From the NCBI RefSeq assembly GCF_019956415.1, contig NZ_JAHBDK010000021.1, forward strand, positions 1 to 64,000: a stretch of 64,000 nucleotides of DNA, written 5' to 3'. Position numbers and translations under genes: made by a program. The stretch comes from Pseudomonas sp. GL-B-19. GTDB taxonomy: Bacteria > Pseudomonadota > Gammaproteobacteria > Pseudomonadales > Pseudomonadaceae. Below are positions 17,990-26,807 of the stretch, piece after piece. Positions within the stretch are counted from its first letter, which is position 1. Each line of letters starts with the position of its first letter. Under the pieces are notes generated by a model that saw only the letters and a program-made list of their open reading frames with translations, made no database searches and had not been told where the DNA came from.

Positions 17990-20146
17990 GTGCTCGCCCG
18001 TCTTTTCGCCCTGCCGTGTTTCTTCCTTGTCTGCCTCATGACGTTGCTACCGACGGCGCCTGCCCAGGCGGCCGGTTTGCCGAGCCTGCTCGGCGGTTCG
18101 ACGAAAGCCCAGCCCGAGGCGCAAGAACCGTTAGGCCAATCGCTGGATGAAGTCATCAAGTCGCTGGAGAACGATCAGCAGCGCAGCAAACTGCTGGCCG
18201 ACCTGAAGAAACTGCGCGACGCCACCAAAAAGGCGCAACCCGCCGCCGAAGAAGGTGTGCTGGGACTGATCGGCGGCACGCTGGCCACGTTCGAAAAGCA
18301 ATTCTCCGGCGCTGATAGCCCGCTTACCCGCTGGTCTGACGAACTCGCGCTGGCCAGGGACGAACTGACGGCATTGATGATGCCGGCCAGTGAGTGGCTG
18401 CCGATCATCTTCGCATTCGCCATGATCCTGATGGTCTGGAGCCTGCTTGCCGCGGCTCTGATTTGGGTCAGTCACCGGGTACGCACGCGCTTCGGCCTGA
18501 CCGAAGAACTGCCGCAACACCCCAAGGCGCTGGACATGTTGCGCTTCGCCCTGCGCAAGCTCGGGCCATGGTTGGTCGCCCTGGTGATCACCGTCTACAT
18601 GAGCTATGCGCTGCCCTCGTCATTGGGCAAAAGCCTGGCCATGGTGCTGGCTTACGCGCTGGTGGTCGGCACGTGTTTCTCGGCGATCTGTGTGATCGCC
18701 TTCTCCCTGCTCGATGGCCCGCACCGCCACCGCGCCTTGTATATCCTGCGGCACCAAGCCTTTCGGCCGTTATGGTTGATCGGCAGTTTCGCCGCGTTTG
18801 GTGAGGCGCTGAACGATCCGCGACTGGTCGCCGGTCTTGGCAGTCACCTGGCGCACACGGCGGCGACGGCGGCCAACGTGCTGGCCGCGATTTCTACCGG
18901 GCTGTTTATCTTGCGGTTCCGCCGACCGATCGCGCACTTGATCCGCAATCAGCCGCTGTCCCGGCGCCTGACCCGGCGCGCCCTCAGCGATACCATCGAA
19001 ATTCTTGGCACCTTCTGGTACGTCCCGGCACTGGTGCTGGTAGCCGTCTCGCTGTTCGCCACGTTCGTCTCGGCGGGCGACACCAGCACCGCATTGCGCC
19101 AGTCGCTGATTTGCACCGTGTTGCTGGTGTTGAGCATGGTCATCAATGGCCTGGTGCGACGCCACGCCCTGAAACCGCAACGCGGTGTGAAGCGCCATGC
19201 CCTGTATTCGGAACGCCTGAAGAATTTTTTCTACACCCTCGTTCATCTGCTGGTGTGGTTGGCGTTCATCGAACTCGGCCTGCGGGTCTGGGGCATGTCA
19301 CTGATCACATTCACCGAAGGTGAGGGCCATGAGGTCAGCGTCAAACTGTTCAGCCTCGCCGGCACGCTTATTTTCGCCTGGCTGATCTGGATCCTCAGCG
19401 ACACCGCCGTGCACCTCGCGCTCACCCGCTCACGCAAAGGCCTGGCCAATACCCGCGCGCAGACGATGATGCCGTTGATCCGCAACGTGTTGTTTGTGGC
19501 GATTTTCATTATCGCGCTGATCGTCGCGCTGGCGAACATGGGCATGAACGTCACGCCATTGCTGGCCGGTGCCGGCGTGATCGGTCTGGCCATCGGTTTC
19601 GGTGCACAGTCGCTGGTGGCGGACTTGATCACCGGTCTGTTCATCATCATCGAAGACTCCTTGGCCATCGATGATTACGTGGACGTCGGCGGCCACCTGG
19701 GCACCGTCGAAGGGCTGACCATCCGCACCGTGCGCCTGCGGGACATCGACGGCATCGTCCACACCATTCCGTTCAGCGAAATCAAAAGCATCAAGAACTA
19801 CTCCCGGGAATTCGGCTACGCGATTTTCCGGGTGGCAGTGCCGTCCGACATGGACATTGATAGCGCGATCAAACTGATGCGCGAAGTCGGTCAGAAAATG
19901 CGTACTGACCCGCTGCAACGTCGCAACATCTGGTCGCCACTGGAGTTCCAGGGTGTCGAGAGTTTCGAGTCCGGCAACGCAATCCTTCGCGCCCGGTTCA
20001 AAACCGCGCCGATCAAACAGTGGGAAGTTTCGCGGGCGTTCAATCTGTCGCTCAAGCGGCATATGGATGAGGCGGGGCTGGATCTGGCGATACCGCGTAT
20101 GAGTGTTCAGGTTGCTACGGCGACCGGTGGGCCGCAGAAGGAATAG
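17990..20146 (+). CDS. Large MscS-family mechanosensitive channel
   Basis: Inner-membrane channel that likely opens on hypo-osmotic shock. The 718 residues include a signal peptide (cleavage near 'PAQA'), a periplasmic part with a helical segment (about 40-125), roughly ten membrane spans, and the MscS core from about 490 to 710. The pore helix and following beta domain are visible in 'GAGVIGLAIGFGAQSLVADL' and 'IIEDSLAIDDYVDVGG..GTVEGLTIRTVRLRD.DG'. GTG at 17990 follows CGAGG. Extra spans place it with the larger MscS relatives (YbdG/YbiO/MscM-like) rather than MscS itself. Confidence 0.9.
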   Translation: MLARLFALPCFFLVCLMTLLPTAPAQAAGLPSLLGGSTKAQPEAQEPLGQSLDEVIKSLENDQQRSKLLADLKKLRDATKKAQPAAEEGVLGLIGGTLATFEKQFSGADSPLTRWSDELALARDELTALMMPASEWLPIIFAFAMILMVWSLLAAALIWVSHRVRTRFGLTEELPQHPKALDMLRFALRKLGPWLVALVITVYMSYALPSSLGKSLAMVLAYALVVGTCFSAICVIAFSLLDGPHRHRALYILRHQAFRPLWLIGSFAAFGEALNDPRLVAGLGSHLAHTAATAANVLAAISTGLFILRFRRPIAHLIRNQPLSRRLTRRALSDTIEILGTFWYVPALVLVAVSLFATFVSAGDTSTALRQSLICTVLLVLSMVINGLVRRHALKPQRGVKRHALYSERLKNFFYTLVHLLVWLAFIELGLRVWGMSLITFTEGEGHEVSVKLFSLAGTLIFAWLIWILSDTAVHLALTRSRKGLANTRAQTMMPLIRNVLFVAIFIIALIVALANMGMNVTPLLAGAGVIGLAIGFGAQSLVADLITGLFIIIEDSLAIDDYVDVGGHLGTVEGLTIRTVRLRDIDGIVHTIPFSEIKSIKNYSREFGYAIFRVAVPSDMDIDSAIKLMREVGQKMRTDPLQRRNIWSPLEFQGVESFESGNAILRARFKTAPIKQWEVSRAFNLSLKRHMDEAGLDLAIPRMSVQVATATGGPQKE

Positions 20147-20160
20147 CCTAACCTGTCAGA

Positions 20161-20246
20161 CCGCCATCGCGAGCAGGCTCGCTCCCACATTAGATCTGTG
20201 TCGTTCACAAATCCCCTGTGGGAGCGAGCCTGCTCGCGATGGCGGC
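20161..20246. repeat. REP pair
   Basis: Near-perfect facing arms of the 'GTGGGAGCGAGCCTGC' family lie between the convergent mscS-like and gntR-like genes. Confidence 0.9.
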
Positions 20247-20264
20247 GACTCGGTTTTCTGCGAG

Positions 20265-20978
20265 CTAGACCACATCCACACCGACATGAATCGCATCATG
20301 CCGCCAGAACTCCAGGTCACAGTCGATCAGCCGCTCATGCTGATCGTAGTTGACCCGGGCAATGCGCAGCCCCGGGCTGCCCACCGACACCCGTAACGCG
20401 GCGGCCGCATCCGCCGAGAGTGACGTCGGCACTATTTCGAAACGCACCCGCCCGTAGTGCAAATCGTAATGCCGTGCGTACAACTCGGTGATCGACTGAT
20501 TCAAATCAAACTCAAGAATCCCCGGAAAATACTGCGGATTCAAATAGTGCTCCACGTACAACACCAGCCGCTCATCAATGCGCCGCGCGCGGCAAATCTG
20601 GATCACGCTCGACAGCGCCGGCAACTGCAACCAGGCGCACACCGCTGCTGAGGCGGGTTGCAACCGCGCCGAAATCACTTCAGTGGACGGCACACGCCCC
20701 TGCGCGCTGACCATTGCGTGAAAGTGACTGCGCTGCATCAGGTTATAGGCCAGGCGCGGTGGCGAAACGAACCAGCCACGGCGCTCTTCGCGATAAATCT
20801 GGCCCTGCGCTTCCAGCTGCAACAACGCCTCGCGCACGGTAATCCGTGTGGTCCCGAACAACTCACTGAGCTTGCGCTCGGCCGGTAGTTTGCTGCCGGA
20901 CGCCAACAAACCGTGGTCGAGCTGCTCCTGCAAGACCTGACCAATGGCCGTCACCGCTTTCGTTGCCTCATCACGCAT
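20265..20978 (-). CDS. GntR-family regulator, HutC subfamily (UTRA domain)
   Basis: Repressor-type regulator with an N-terminal winged helix (about 8-70, 'KLPAERKLSELFGTTRITVREALLQLE') and a C-terminal UTRA ligand domain (about 88-235). It diverges from the ABC/phosphatase cassette and presumably senses its substrate. ATG at 20978 was chosen because TAGGT lies seven bases before it; a TTG at 20981 is adjacent. A CTGGACTAGACCAG palindrome covers the start region, suggesting autoregulation. PhnF and PhnR of phosphonate systems belong to the same subfamily, but the ligand here is not known. Confidence 0.9.
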   Translation of the reverse strand: MRDEATKAVTAIGQVLQEQLDHGLLASGSKLPAERKLSELFGTTRITVREALLQLEAQGQIYREERRGWFVSPPRLAYNLMQRSHFHAMVSAQGRVPSTEVISARLQPASAAVCAWLQLPALSSVIQICRARRIDERLVLYVEHYLNPQYFPGILEFDLNQSITELYARHYDLHYGRVRFEIVPTSLSADAAAALRVSVGSPGLRIARVNYDQHERLIDCDLEFWRHDAIHVGVDVV

Positions 20979-20991
20979 CAACGTTACCTAT

Positions 20992-21005
20992 CTGGACTAG
21001 ACCAG
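20992..21005. promoter_or_regulatory. HutC-type operator next to the gntR start
   Basis: CTGGACTAGACCAG closely matches the TGGTCTAGACCA consensus of HutC-subfamily regulators (DasR, NagR, PhnF). It lies 14 bases upstream of the regulator's start codon. Confidence 0.6.
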
Positions 21006-21282
21006 CGCTGTTTCGGAGCAGAACCGCGCGGTAAAACCGGTTCATCGACATCCTGCAAGCGTAGGCAATGCAGATGACTGATCGATGACAAAGCAACCCA
21101 ACGGTCATTCCACGGTCGCCGCAAACCCTGCAATACATCCTCCAAGTCCCTTGCTCACGGGGTCTTTACCCATGGTCTACGCTTACCGGGCACCTGCCCA
21201 ATACCGGGCAAATAACTGTGCTGCCGGGCGACCACCGACATGAAAGTGTCATCGAGCCCGCCTAAATTGGCTCGGGTATTGC

Positions 21283-21294
21283 TGACCTAGACCA
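21283..21294. promoter_or_regulatory. HutC-type operator before the binding-protein gene
   Basis: TGACCTAGACCA matches TGGTCTAGACCA at 10 of 12 positions and lies 46 bases before the binding-protein start. With the site at 20992-21005 it brackets the 361-base divergent promoter region 20979-21339, which also holds a half-site TGGTCTAC at 21173-21180 and no gene. Confidence 0.55.
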
Positions 21295-21339
21295 ACACAA
21301 CCGCAATCGCAGCGTTGAAAACGCCCAAAGGAGCTTCGG

Positions 21340-22404
21340 ATGAAAAAGCTTTTCCTGGCATCACTGTTAGGCTCGACCATTGCCATGTGCACCGCCGCCA
21401 TGGCGGCTGATGATTTGAAAACCCTCGAAGCCGCTGCGAAAGCGGAAGGCGCAGTCAACAGCGTCGGCATGCCCGATGACTGGGCCAACTGGAAAGGCAC
21501 CTGGGCAGACCTGGCCAAAACCTACGGCCTCAAGCACATCGACACCGACATGAGCTCGGCCCAGGAAATCGCCAAGTTCGCCGCTGAAAAAGACAACGCC
21601 AGCGCCGACATCGGCGACGTGGGCGCCGCTTTCGGCCCGATCGCGGTCAAGCAAGGCGTGGTTCAGCCGTACAAGCCAACGACCTGGGATCAGGTTCCGG
21701 CCTGGGCGAAGGACAAGGACGGCAACTGGGCGCTGGCCTACACCGGCTCCATCGCGTTTATCATCAACAAAAAACTGCTGCACGGTTCCGAAGCACCCAC
21801 CAAATGGGCTGACCTCAAGGGTGGCAAATACAAGGTTTCCATTGGCGACGTGAGCACCGCGGCCCAGGCGGCCAACGGTGTACTGGCGGCGGCTTTGGCC
21901 AATGGCGGTAACGAGGCAAACCTTGATCCAGCCCTGAAACTGTTCGCAGAAATCGCCAAACAGGGTCGCCTGTCGATGGCCAACCCGACGATTGCCACCA
22001 TGGAAAAGGGTGAAATTGAAGTCGGTGTGGTCTGGGACTTCAATGGTCTGAGCTACAAGGCCAAGATGGCCAATCCGGATGACTACGTCGTGCTGATTCC
22101 ATCCGATGGTTCGGTGATCTCTGGCTACACCACCATCATCAACAAATACGCGAAAAACCCGAACGCCGCCAAGCTGACCCGCGAATACATCTTCAGCGAC
22201 GCCGGCCAGATCAACCTGGCAAAAGGCAACGCGCGTCCGATTCGTGCCGAGCACATCAAACTGCCAGAAGACGTGAAATCCAAGCTGCTGCCTAACGAGC
22301 AGTACAAAAACGTGACGCCGATCAAAGACGCCGACGCCTGGGAAAAGACCTCCAAGGCCCTTCCTCAGAAGTGGAACGAAGAAGTCATCGTAGAAATGAA
22401 GTGA
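21340..22404 (+). CDS. ABC transporter periplasmic substrate-binding protein
   Basis: Periplasmic receptor of the group that includes iron(III), thiamine and 2-aminoethylphosphonate binding proteins. The 354 residues start with a signal peptide cleaved at 'AAMA-ADDL', then 'LEAAAKAEGAVNSVGMPDDWANW', and carry 'GDVGAAFGP' and 'GYTTIINKYAKNPNAAKL..EY' typical of the fold. AAAGGAG precedes the ATG. It opens the cassette and is followed by a hairpin that could raise its level over downstream genes. The paired phosphatases point to a phosphorus-containing ligand; this is inference. Confidence 0.88.
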   Translation: MKKLFLASLLGSTIAMCTAAMAADDLKTLEAAAKAEGAVNSVGMPDDWANWKGTWADLAKTYGLKHIDTDMSSAQEIAKFAAEKDNASADIGDVGAAFGPIAVKQGVVQPYKPTTWDQVPAWAKDKDGNWALAYTGSIAFIINKKLLHGSEAPTKWADLKGGKYKVSIGDVSTAAQAANGVLAAALANGGNEANLDPALKLFAEIAKQGRLSMANPTIATMEKGEIEVGVVWDFNGLSYKAKMANPDDYVVLIPSDGSVISGYTTIINKYAKNPNAAKLTREYIFSDAGQINLAKGNARPIRAEHIKLPEDVKSKLLPNEQYKNVTPIKDADAWEKTSKALPQKWNEEVIVEMK

Positions 22405-22415
22405 TGTCGTAAATC

Positions 22416-22451
22416 CCCACATTGGATAACCCAAGGGAAATCCAATGTGGG
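22416..22451 (+). terminator. Intra-operon hairpin after the binding-protein gene
   Basis: CCCACATTGGA / TCCAATGTGGG is a perfect 11-bp stem starting 11 bases after the stop and merging into the following REP. No T tract follows, so it is more likely an mRNA-stabilising or attenuating hairpin than a full terminator. Confidence 0.5.
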
Positions 22452-22537
22452 AGCGAGCCTGCTCGCGATAGCGGTTGAACATTCGATGCAGATGTTGAAT
22501 GTCATACCGCTATCGCGAGCAGGCTCACTCCCACAGG
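22445..22537. repeat. REP pair inside the ABC cassette
   Basis: Facing arms of the 'GTGGGAGCGAGCCTGC' family lie between the binding-protein and phosphatase genes. Confidence 0.88.
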
Positions 22538-22585
22538 GGATTGATTGCGTATTTGAAATAACTGTTTTGCGGAGTTTTTGCCCCT

Positions 22586-23392
22586 ATGAAGCACAACGTC
22601 ATCCTTGTCGTGCTCGACGGTCTCAACCACGAAGTCGCGCGCCACACCATGGGGCACCTGCAGGCCTACGTCGGCGCAGGGCGCGCTGCGCTCTACAAAC
22701 TGGAGTGCGAACTGCCGTCCCTGTCCCGTCCACTCTACGAATGCATTCTCACCGGCGTCCCGCCCATCGAGAGCGGCATCGTTCACAACAACGTCTCGCG
22801 CCTGTCCAACCAGCGCAGCATTTACCACTACGCCACGGACGCCGGCCTTACAACCGCCGCCGCGGCGTATCACTGGGTCAGCGAGCTGTATAACCGTTCG
22901 CCGTTTGTGGCTGCACGGGATCGTCACACCGACGACGAAGCCCTGCCGATCCAGCACGGTCACTTCTACTGGAACGACCACTACCCGGATTCGCACCTGT
23001 TCGCCGATGCCGAAAGTCTGCGTCTGCGTCATGCGCCGAATTTTCTATTGATCCACCCGATGAACATCGACGACGCCGGGCACAAACACGGCCTCGACAC
23101 CCCGCAATACCGCAACAGCGCCCGCACGGTCGACATCATCCTGGCCGACTACCTGCGTACCTGGCTCGACGCCGGCTATCAAGTGCTGGTGACCGCCGAC
23201 CACGGCATGAACAACGACCGCTCCCACAACGGCCTGTTGCCGGAAGAACGCGAAGTGCCGCTGTTTGTCCTCGGTGACGCATTCAGTTTCAACCCCGACG
23301 CCACGCCGAAACAGACCGACATCTGCGGCACGGTCTGCGAACTGCTGGGCGTGGCCCACGACAAACCTGTGTGCATGGAGCTGCTCAAGTGA
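22586..23392 (+). CDS. Alkaline-phosphatase-superfamily hydrolase (phosphodiesterase/phosphonoacetate-hydrolase-like)
   Basis: Two-metal hydrolase of the nucleotide pyrophosphatase/phosphodiesterase type. The 268 residues carry the metal ligand D11 in 'VVLDGLNHE', a probable nucleophile S47 in 'LPSLSRPLYECILTG', and later ligands in 'HPMNIDDAGHKHG', 'VTADHGMN' and 'SHNGL'. There is no signal peptide, so it acts in the cytoplasm on an imported substrate. PhnA-type phosphonoacetate hydrolases have Thr at the nucleophile position. The gene overlaps the first permease by four bases (GTGA). The true substrate is unknown. Confidence 0.82.
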   Translation: MKHNVILVVLDGLNHEVARHTMGHLQAYVGAGRAALYKLECELPSLSRPLYECILTGVPPIESGIVHNNVSRLSNQRSIYHYATDAGLTTAAAAYHWVSELYNRSPFVAARDRHTDDEALPIQHGHFYWNDHYPDSHLFADAESLRLRHAPNFLLIHPMNIDDAGHKHGLDTPQYRNSARTVDIILADYLRTWLDAGYQVLVTADHGMNNDRSHNGLLPEEREVPLFVLGDAFSFNPDATPKQTDICGTVCELLGVAHDKPVCMELLK

Positions 23393-24234
23393 ATTCGAAT
23401 ACCCGTGGGAAGTGGTTGGCAGCCTTGTGCCTTGTACCCTTCACCCTGTTTTTTATCGTGTTCGAAATCGCCCCTCTGTCCTGGGTGATGATTAACAGTC
23501 TGCAATCGGAAGAATTCGGCTGGGGGCTGGCCAACTTCACCAAGATTTTCAATTCAAAATTCTACTTGCAGGCGATCCAGTACAGCCTCGAGATCAGTTT
23601 CTGGTCCAGCGTATTCGGGATCATTATCGCAGTGCTGGGTGCTTACTCCCTGCGCCGGGTCGACTCGAAACTGCGCAATTTCGTCAATGCTTTCGCCAAC
23701 ATGACCAGCAACTTCGCCGGCGTGCCCCTGGCCTTCGCGTTCATCATCCTGCTGGGCTTCAACGGCAGCTTCACCATCATGCTCAAACAGGCCGGAATCA
23801 TTCAGGATTTCAACCTGTACTCGAAAACCGGACTGATTATTCTCTACACCTACTTCCAGATTCCGCTCGGCGTGTTGCTGCTCTACCCGGCTTTCGATGC
23901 CTTGCGCGAGGACTGGCGCGAGTCCGCCGAATTGCTCGGCGCCAACGGCTGGCAGTTCTGGCGGCACATCGGCTTGCCGGTACTGACACCGGCGTTGCTC
24001 GGTACGTTCGTGATCCTGCTGGCCAACGCTCTTGGCGCTTACGCGACGGTTTACGCGTTGACCACCGGCAACTTCAACGTGATGACCATCCGCATCGCGG
24101 CGATGGTGTCCGGCGATATTTCCCTGGACCCGAACCTCGCCAGTGCCCTGGCGGTGGTGCTGGTGGCATTGATGACCCTGGTGACCCTCGTGCATCAGTT
24201 GCTGTTGAAGAGGAGCTACCATGTCTCGCGCTGA
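23389..24234 (+). CDS. ABC transporter permease, first subunit
   Basis: Inner-membrane subunit of 281 residues with about six spans. The 'EAA' loop that contacts the ATPase is visible as 'DWRESAELLGANGWQFWRHIGLPVL'. GTG at 23389 overlaps the phosphatase stop, so the start is inferred from coupling; there is no separate strong binding site. It pairs with the downstream permease, which overlaps it by 14 bases. Confidence 0.88.
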   Translation: MNSNTRGKWLAALCLVPFTLFFIVFEIAPLSWVMINSLQSEEFGWGLANFTKIFNSKFYLQAIQYSLEISFWSSVFGIIIAVLGAYSLRRVDSKLRNFVNAFANMTSNFAGVPLAFAFIILLGFNGSFTIMLKQAGIIQDFNLYSKTGLIILYTYFQIPLGVLLLYPAFDALREDWRESAELLGANGWQFWRHIGLPVLTPALLGTFVILLANALGAYATVYALTTGNFNVMTIRIAAMVSGDISLDPNLASALAVVLVALMTLVTLVHQLLLKRSYHVSR

Positions 24235-25021
24235 ACTGGGCCCCGTCGGTGTCTACCACCGCGTGGTGGTGTATCTGCTGTTTGCCATTCTGTTGTTGCC
24301 GCTGTTCGGGACGCTGATCTACTCGATCGCCAGCAGTTGGTCGGCGACCATTCTGCCCAGCGGTTTTACCTTAAAGTGGTACATCCAGCTGTGGAGCGAC
24401 CCGCGCTTTCTCAGTGCGTTCGCTCAGTCGCTGCTGGTCTGCGTCGGCTCGTTGATCTTGTCGGTGGTGCTGATTCTGCCCTTGCTGTTTGTGGTGCATT
24501 ACCACTTCCCGAAACTCGATGCGCTGATGAACATTCTGATCCTGCTGCCCTTCGCGGTGCCGCCGGTAGTGTCGACGGTGGGGCTGTTGCAGCTTTACGG
24601 TTCCGGACCGTTTGCGATGGTCGGCACGCCATGGATTCTGATTGGCTGCTACTTCACGATTGCGCTGCCGTTCATGTACCGGGCAATCACCAACAACCTG
24701 CAAGCGATCAACCTGCGCGACCTGATGGACGCCGCACAACTGCTCGGCGCCAGCACTTGGCAAGCGGCATTCCTGGTGGTGCTGCCGAACCTGCGCAAGG
24801 GCTTGATGGTGGCGTTGCTGCTGTCGTTCTCGTTCCTGTTCGGGGAATTCGTGTTCGCCAACATCCTCGTCGGCACCCGCTACGAAACCCTGCAGGTCTA
24901 CCTCAATAACATGCGTAACAGCAGCGGCCACTTCACCAGTGCGCTGGTGATTTCCTATTTCTTCTTTGTGCTGGTTCTGACCTGGGCGGCCAATATCTTG
25001 AACAAGGACAAAAGCGAATGA
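24221..25021 (+). CDS. ABC transporter permease, second subunit
   Basis: Inner-membrane subunit of 266 residues with about six spans and the coupling loop 'RDLMDAAQLLGASTWQAAFLVVLPNLRKG'. ATG at 24221 lies inside the end of the previous gene with AAGAGGAG ahead of it. It overlaps the ATPase gene by four bases (ATGA). It belongs to the same importer as the genes on each side. Confidence 0.89.
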   Translation: MSRAELGPVGVYHRVVVYLLFAILLLPLFGTLIYSIASSWSATILPSGFTLKWYIQLWSDPRFLSAFAQSLLVCVGSLILSVVLILPLLFVVHYHFPKLDALMNILILLPFAVPPVVSTVGLLQLYGSGPFAMVGTPWILIGCYFTIALPFMYRAITNNLQAINLRDLMDAAQLLGASTWQAAFLVVLPNLRKGLMVALLLSFSFLFGEFVFANILVGTRYETLQVYLNNMRNSSGHFTSALVISYFFFVLVLTWAANILNKDKSE

Positions 25022-26007
25022 GCTATGTCAGCGTCCAACACCTGCAGAAAAACTACTCAGGTACGACGGTATTCAGCGACATCAACTGCGAGATCCAGAA
25101 AGGTGAGTTCGTCACCCTGCTCGGCCCGTCTGGTTGCGGCAAATCCACGCTGTTGCGTTGCATCGCCGGCCTGACATCGGTCGACGGCGGCAAGATTCTG
25201 CTGGAGGGTCAGGACCTTGTTCCATTGAGCCCGCAGAAACGCGGGATCGGCATGGTCTTTCAGAGTTATGCACTGTTCCCGAACATGACCGTGGAACAAA
25301 ACATCGCCTTCGGCCTGCGGATGCAGAAGGTCAACGCCGACGACAGCCAAAGGCGCGTTGCCGAAGTGCTCAATCTGGTGGAACTGAACGACTTCGCCGC
25401 ACGTTTTCCCCATCAACTGTCTGGCGGCCAGTGCCAGCGTGTAGCCCTCGCCCGCTCGCTGGTCACGCGACCACGGCTGTTACTGCTGGATGAACCGCTG
25501 TCGGCCCTCGACGCACGGATTCGCAAGCACTTGCGCGAACAGATCCGTCAGATCCAGCGCGAACTGGGCCTGACCACGATTTTCGTCACACACGATCAGG
25601 AAGAAGCGCTGACCATGTCTGACCGGATCTTCCTGATGAATCAGGGAAAGATCGTACAAAGCGGCGACGCCGAAACCCTGTACACCGCGCCGGTGGATGT
25701 GTTCGCCGCCGGCTTCATCGGTAACTACAACCTGCTGGACGCCGACAGCGCTTCGAAGCTGCTGCAACGACCGATCAGCCACCGCATTGCAATTCGCCCG
25801 GAAGCCATCGAGCTGAGCCTGAACGGCCAATTGGACGCCCAGGTGCGCAGCCACAGCTTGCTCGGCAACGTGATTCGTTATCGGGTCGAAGCCCGCGGCG
25901 TGGAATTGGTAGTCGATGTGCTGAACCGCTCGGCGGCCGACCTGCATCCCGATGGTCAGCGCCTGGCACTTTCCATCGATCCGACGGCCCTCTGTGAGGT
26001 AGCCTGA
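25018..26007 (+). CDS. ABC transporter ATP-binding protein
   Basis: Powers the importer. The 329 residues hold Walker A 'GPSGCGKST' (about 38-46), the Q-loop 'MVFQSYALFPNMTV', the signature 'LSGGQCQR', Walker B 'LLLLDEPLSALD', the switch 'VTHDQEEAL', and a C-terminal TOBE-like domain (about 245-325). It is closest in form to PotA/FbpC/PhnT ATPases of ferric, polyamine and phosphonate systems. The start overlaps the previous stop. Confidence 0.93.
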   Translation: MSYVSVQHLQKNYSGTTVFSDINCEIQKGEFVTLLGPSGCGKSTLLRCIAGLTSVDGGKILLEGQDLVPLSPQKRGIGMVFQSYALFPNMTVEQNIAFGLRMQKVNADDSQRRVAEVLNLVELNDFAARFPHQLSGGQCQRVALARSLVTRPRLLLLDEPLSALDARIRKHLREQIRQIQRELGLTTIFVTHDQEEALTMSDRIFLMNQGKIVQSGDAETLYTAPVDVFAAGFIGNYNLLDADSASKLLQRPISHRIAIRPEAIELSLNGQLDAQVRSHSLLGNVIRYRVEARGVELVVDVLNRSAADLHPDGQRLALSIDPTALCEVA

Positions 26008-26041
26008 TGCCCTTGCTGAAGTTAAAGAGAGAACTGCACTG

Positions 26042-26695
26042 ATGGCCCTGGCAATTTTTGATCTGGATGAAACCCTGATCCACGGCGACTGCGCCACCCT
26101 CTGGAGCGAGCAAATGGGCCGCCTGGGCTGGGTCGACCCTGAGTCGTTCATGCGTCAGAACAACGAGCTGATGGACGCTTACAGCCACGGCAAGTTGCGC
26201 ATGGAAGAGTACATGGCGTTCAGCCTCGAGCCGATGATCGGCAGGACGCCTGAAGAGGTCGATCACCTGGTCGGACCATGGGTTGAAGACTTCATCGAGC
26301 CGATCATCTTCAGCGATGCCACCAAAGCCATCGCCGCCCACCGCAAGGCTGGCGACAGGATTGTGGTTATCTCGGCGTCCGGCACGCACCTGGTGCGGCC
26401 GATTGCCGAACGCCTGGGCATCGACGAGATTCTCGGCATCGAACTGGAAGTCGCGCATGGGGTGTATAGCGGCCACACCGTTGGCACGCTGACCTACCGC
26501 GAAGGCAAGATCACCCGTCTGCTGGAATGGCTGGATGCGGAAGAGGAAAACCTCGAAGGCGCGAGCTTTTATTCCGACTCACGTAACGATTTACCGCTAC
26601 TTCTGAAGGTGGATTTCCCACATGTGGTAAACCCCGACCCGGTCCTGCTTGAGCACGCCGAAAAAGCCGGCTGGCCGATCCATATCTGGAAATAA
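26042..26695 (+). CDS. HAD-superfamily phosphatase (SerB-like, subclass IB)
   Basis: Phosphomonoester hydrolase of 217 residues. Motif I 'FDLDET' (nucleophile D7, acid D9), motif II 'VVISASGT', and motif III/IV 'SFYSDSRNDLPLL' are intact, with a helical cap in between as in phosphoserine phosphatases. It closes the cassette 34 bases after the ATPase. Together with the upstream cytoplasmic phosphodiesterase-like enzyme it could remove phosphate in two steps from an imported compound; that is inference. Confidence 0.85.
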   Translation: MALAIFDLDETLIHGDCATLWSEQMGRLGWVDPESFMRQNNELMDAYSHGKLRMEEYMAFSLEPMIGRTPEEVDHLVGPWVEDFIEPIIFSDATKAIAAHRKAGDRIVVISASGTHLVRPIAERLGIDEILGIELEVAHGVYSGHTVGTLTYREGKITRLLEWLDAEEENLEGASFYSDSRNDLPLLLKVDFPHVVNPDPVLLEHAEKAGWPIHIWK

Positions 26696-26705
26696 CAAAT
26701 ACCCC

Positions 26706-26801
26706 CCTGTAGGAGCCTGGCTTGCCAGCGATGGCGGCGTGTCAGCCACCAAACATGTCGGCTGGAAGACCGCTTTCGCGGGCAAGCCATGCTCCTACAG
26801 G
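26706..26801. repeat. REP pair
   Basis: Facing arms of the 'CTGTAGGAGC..GGCTTGCC' family lie between the convergent HAD and quinone-oxidoreductase genes. Confidence 0.86.
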
Positions 26802-26807
26802 TGTGTG

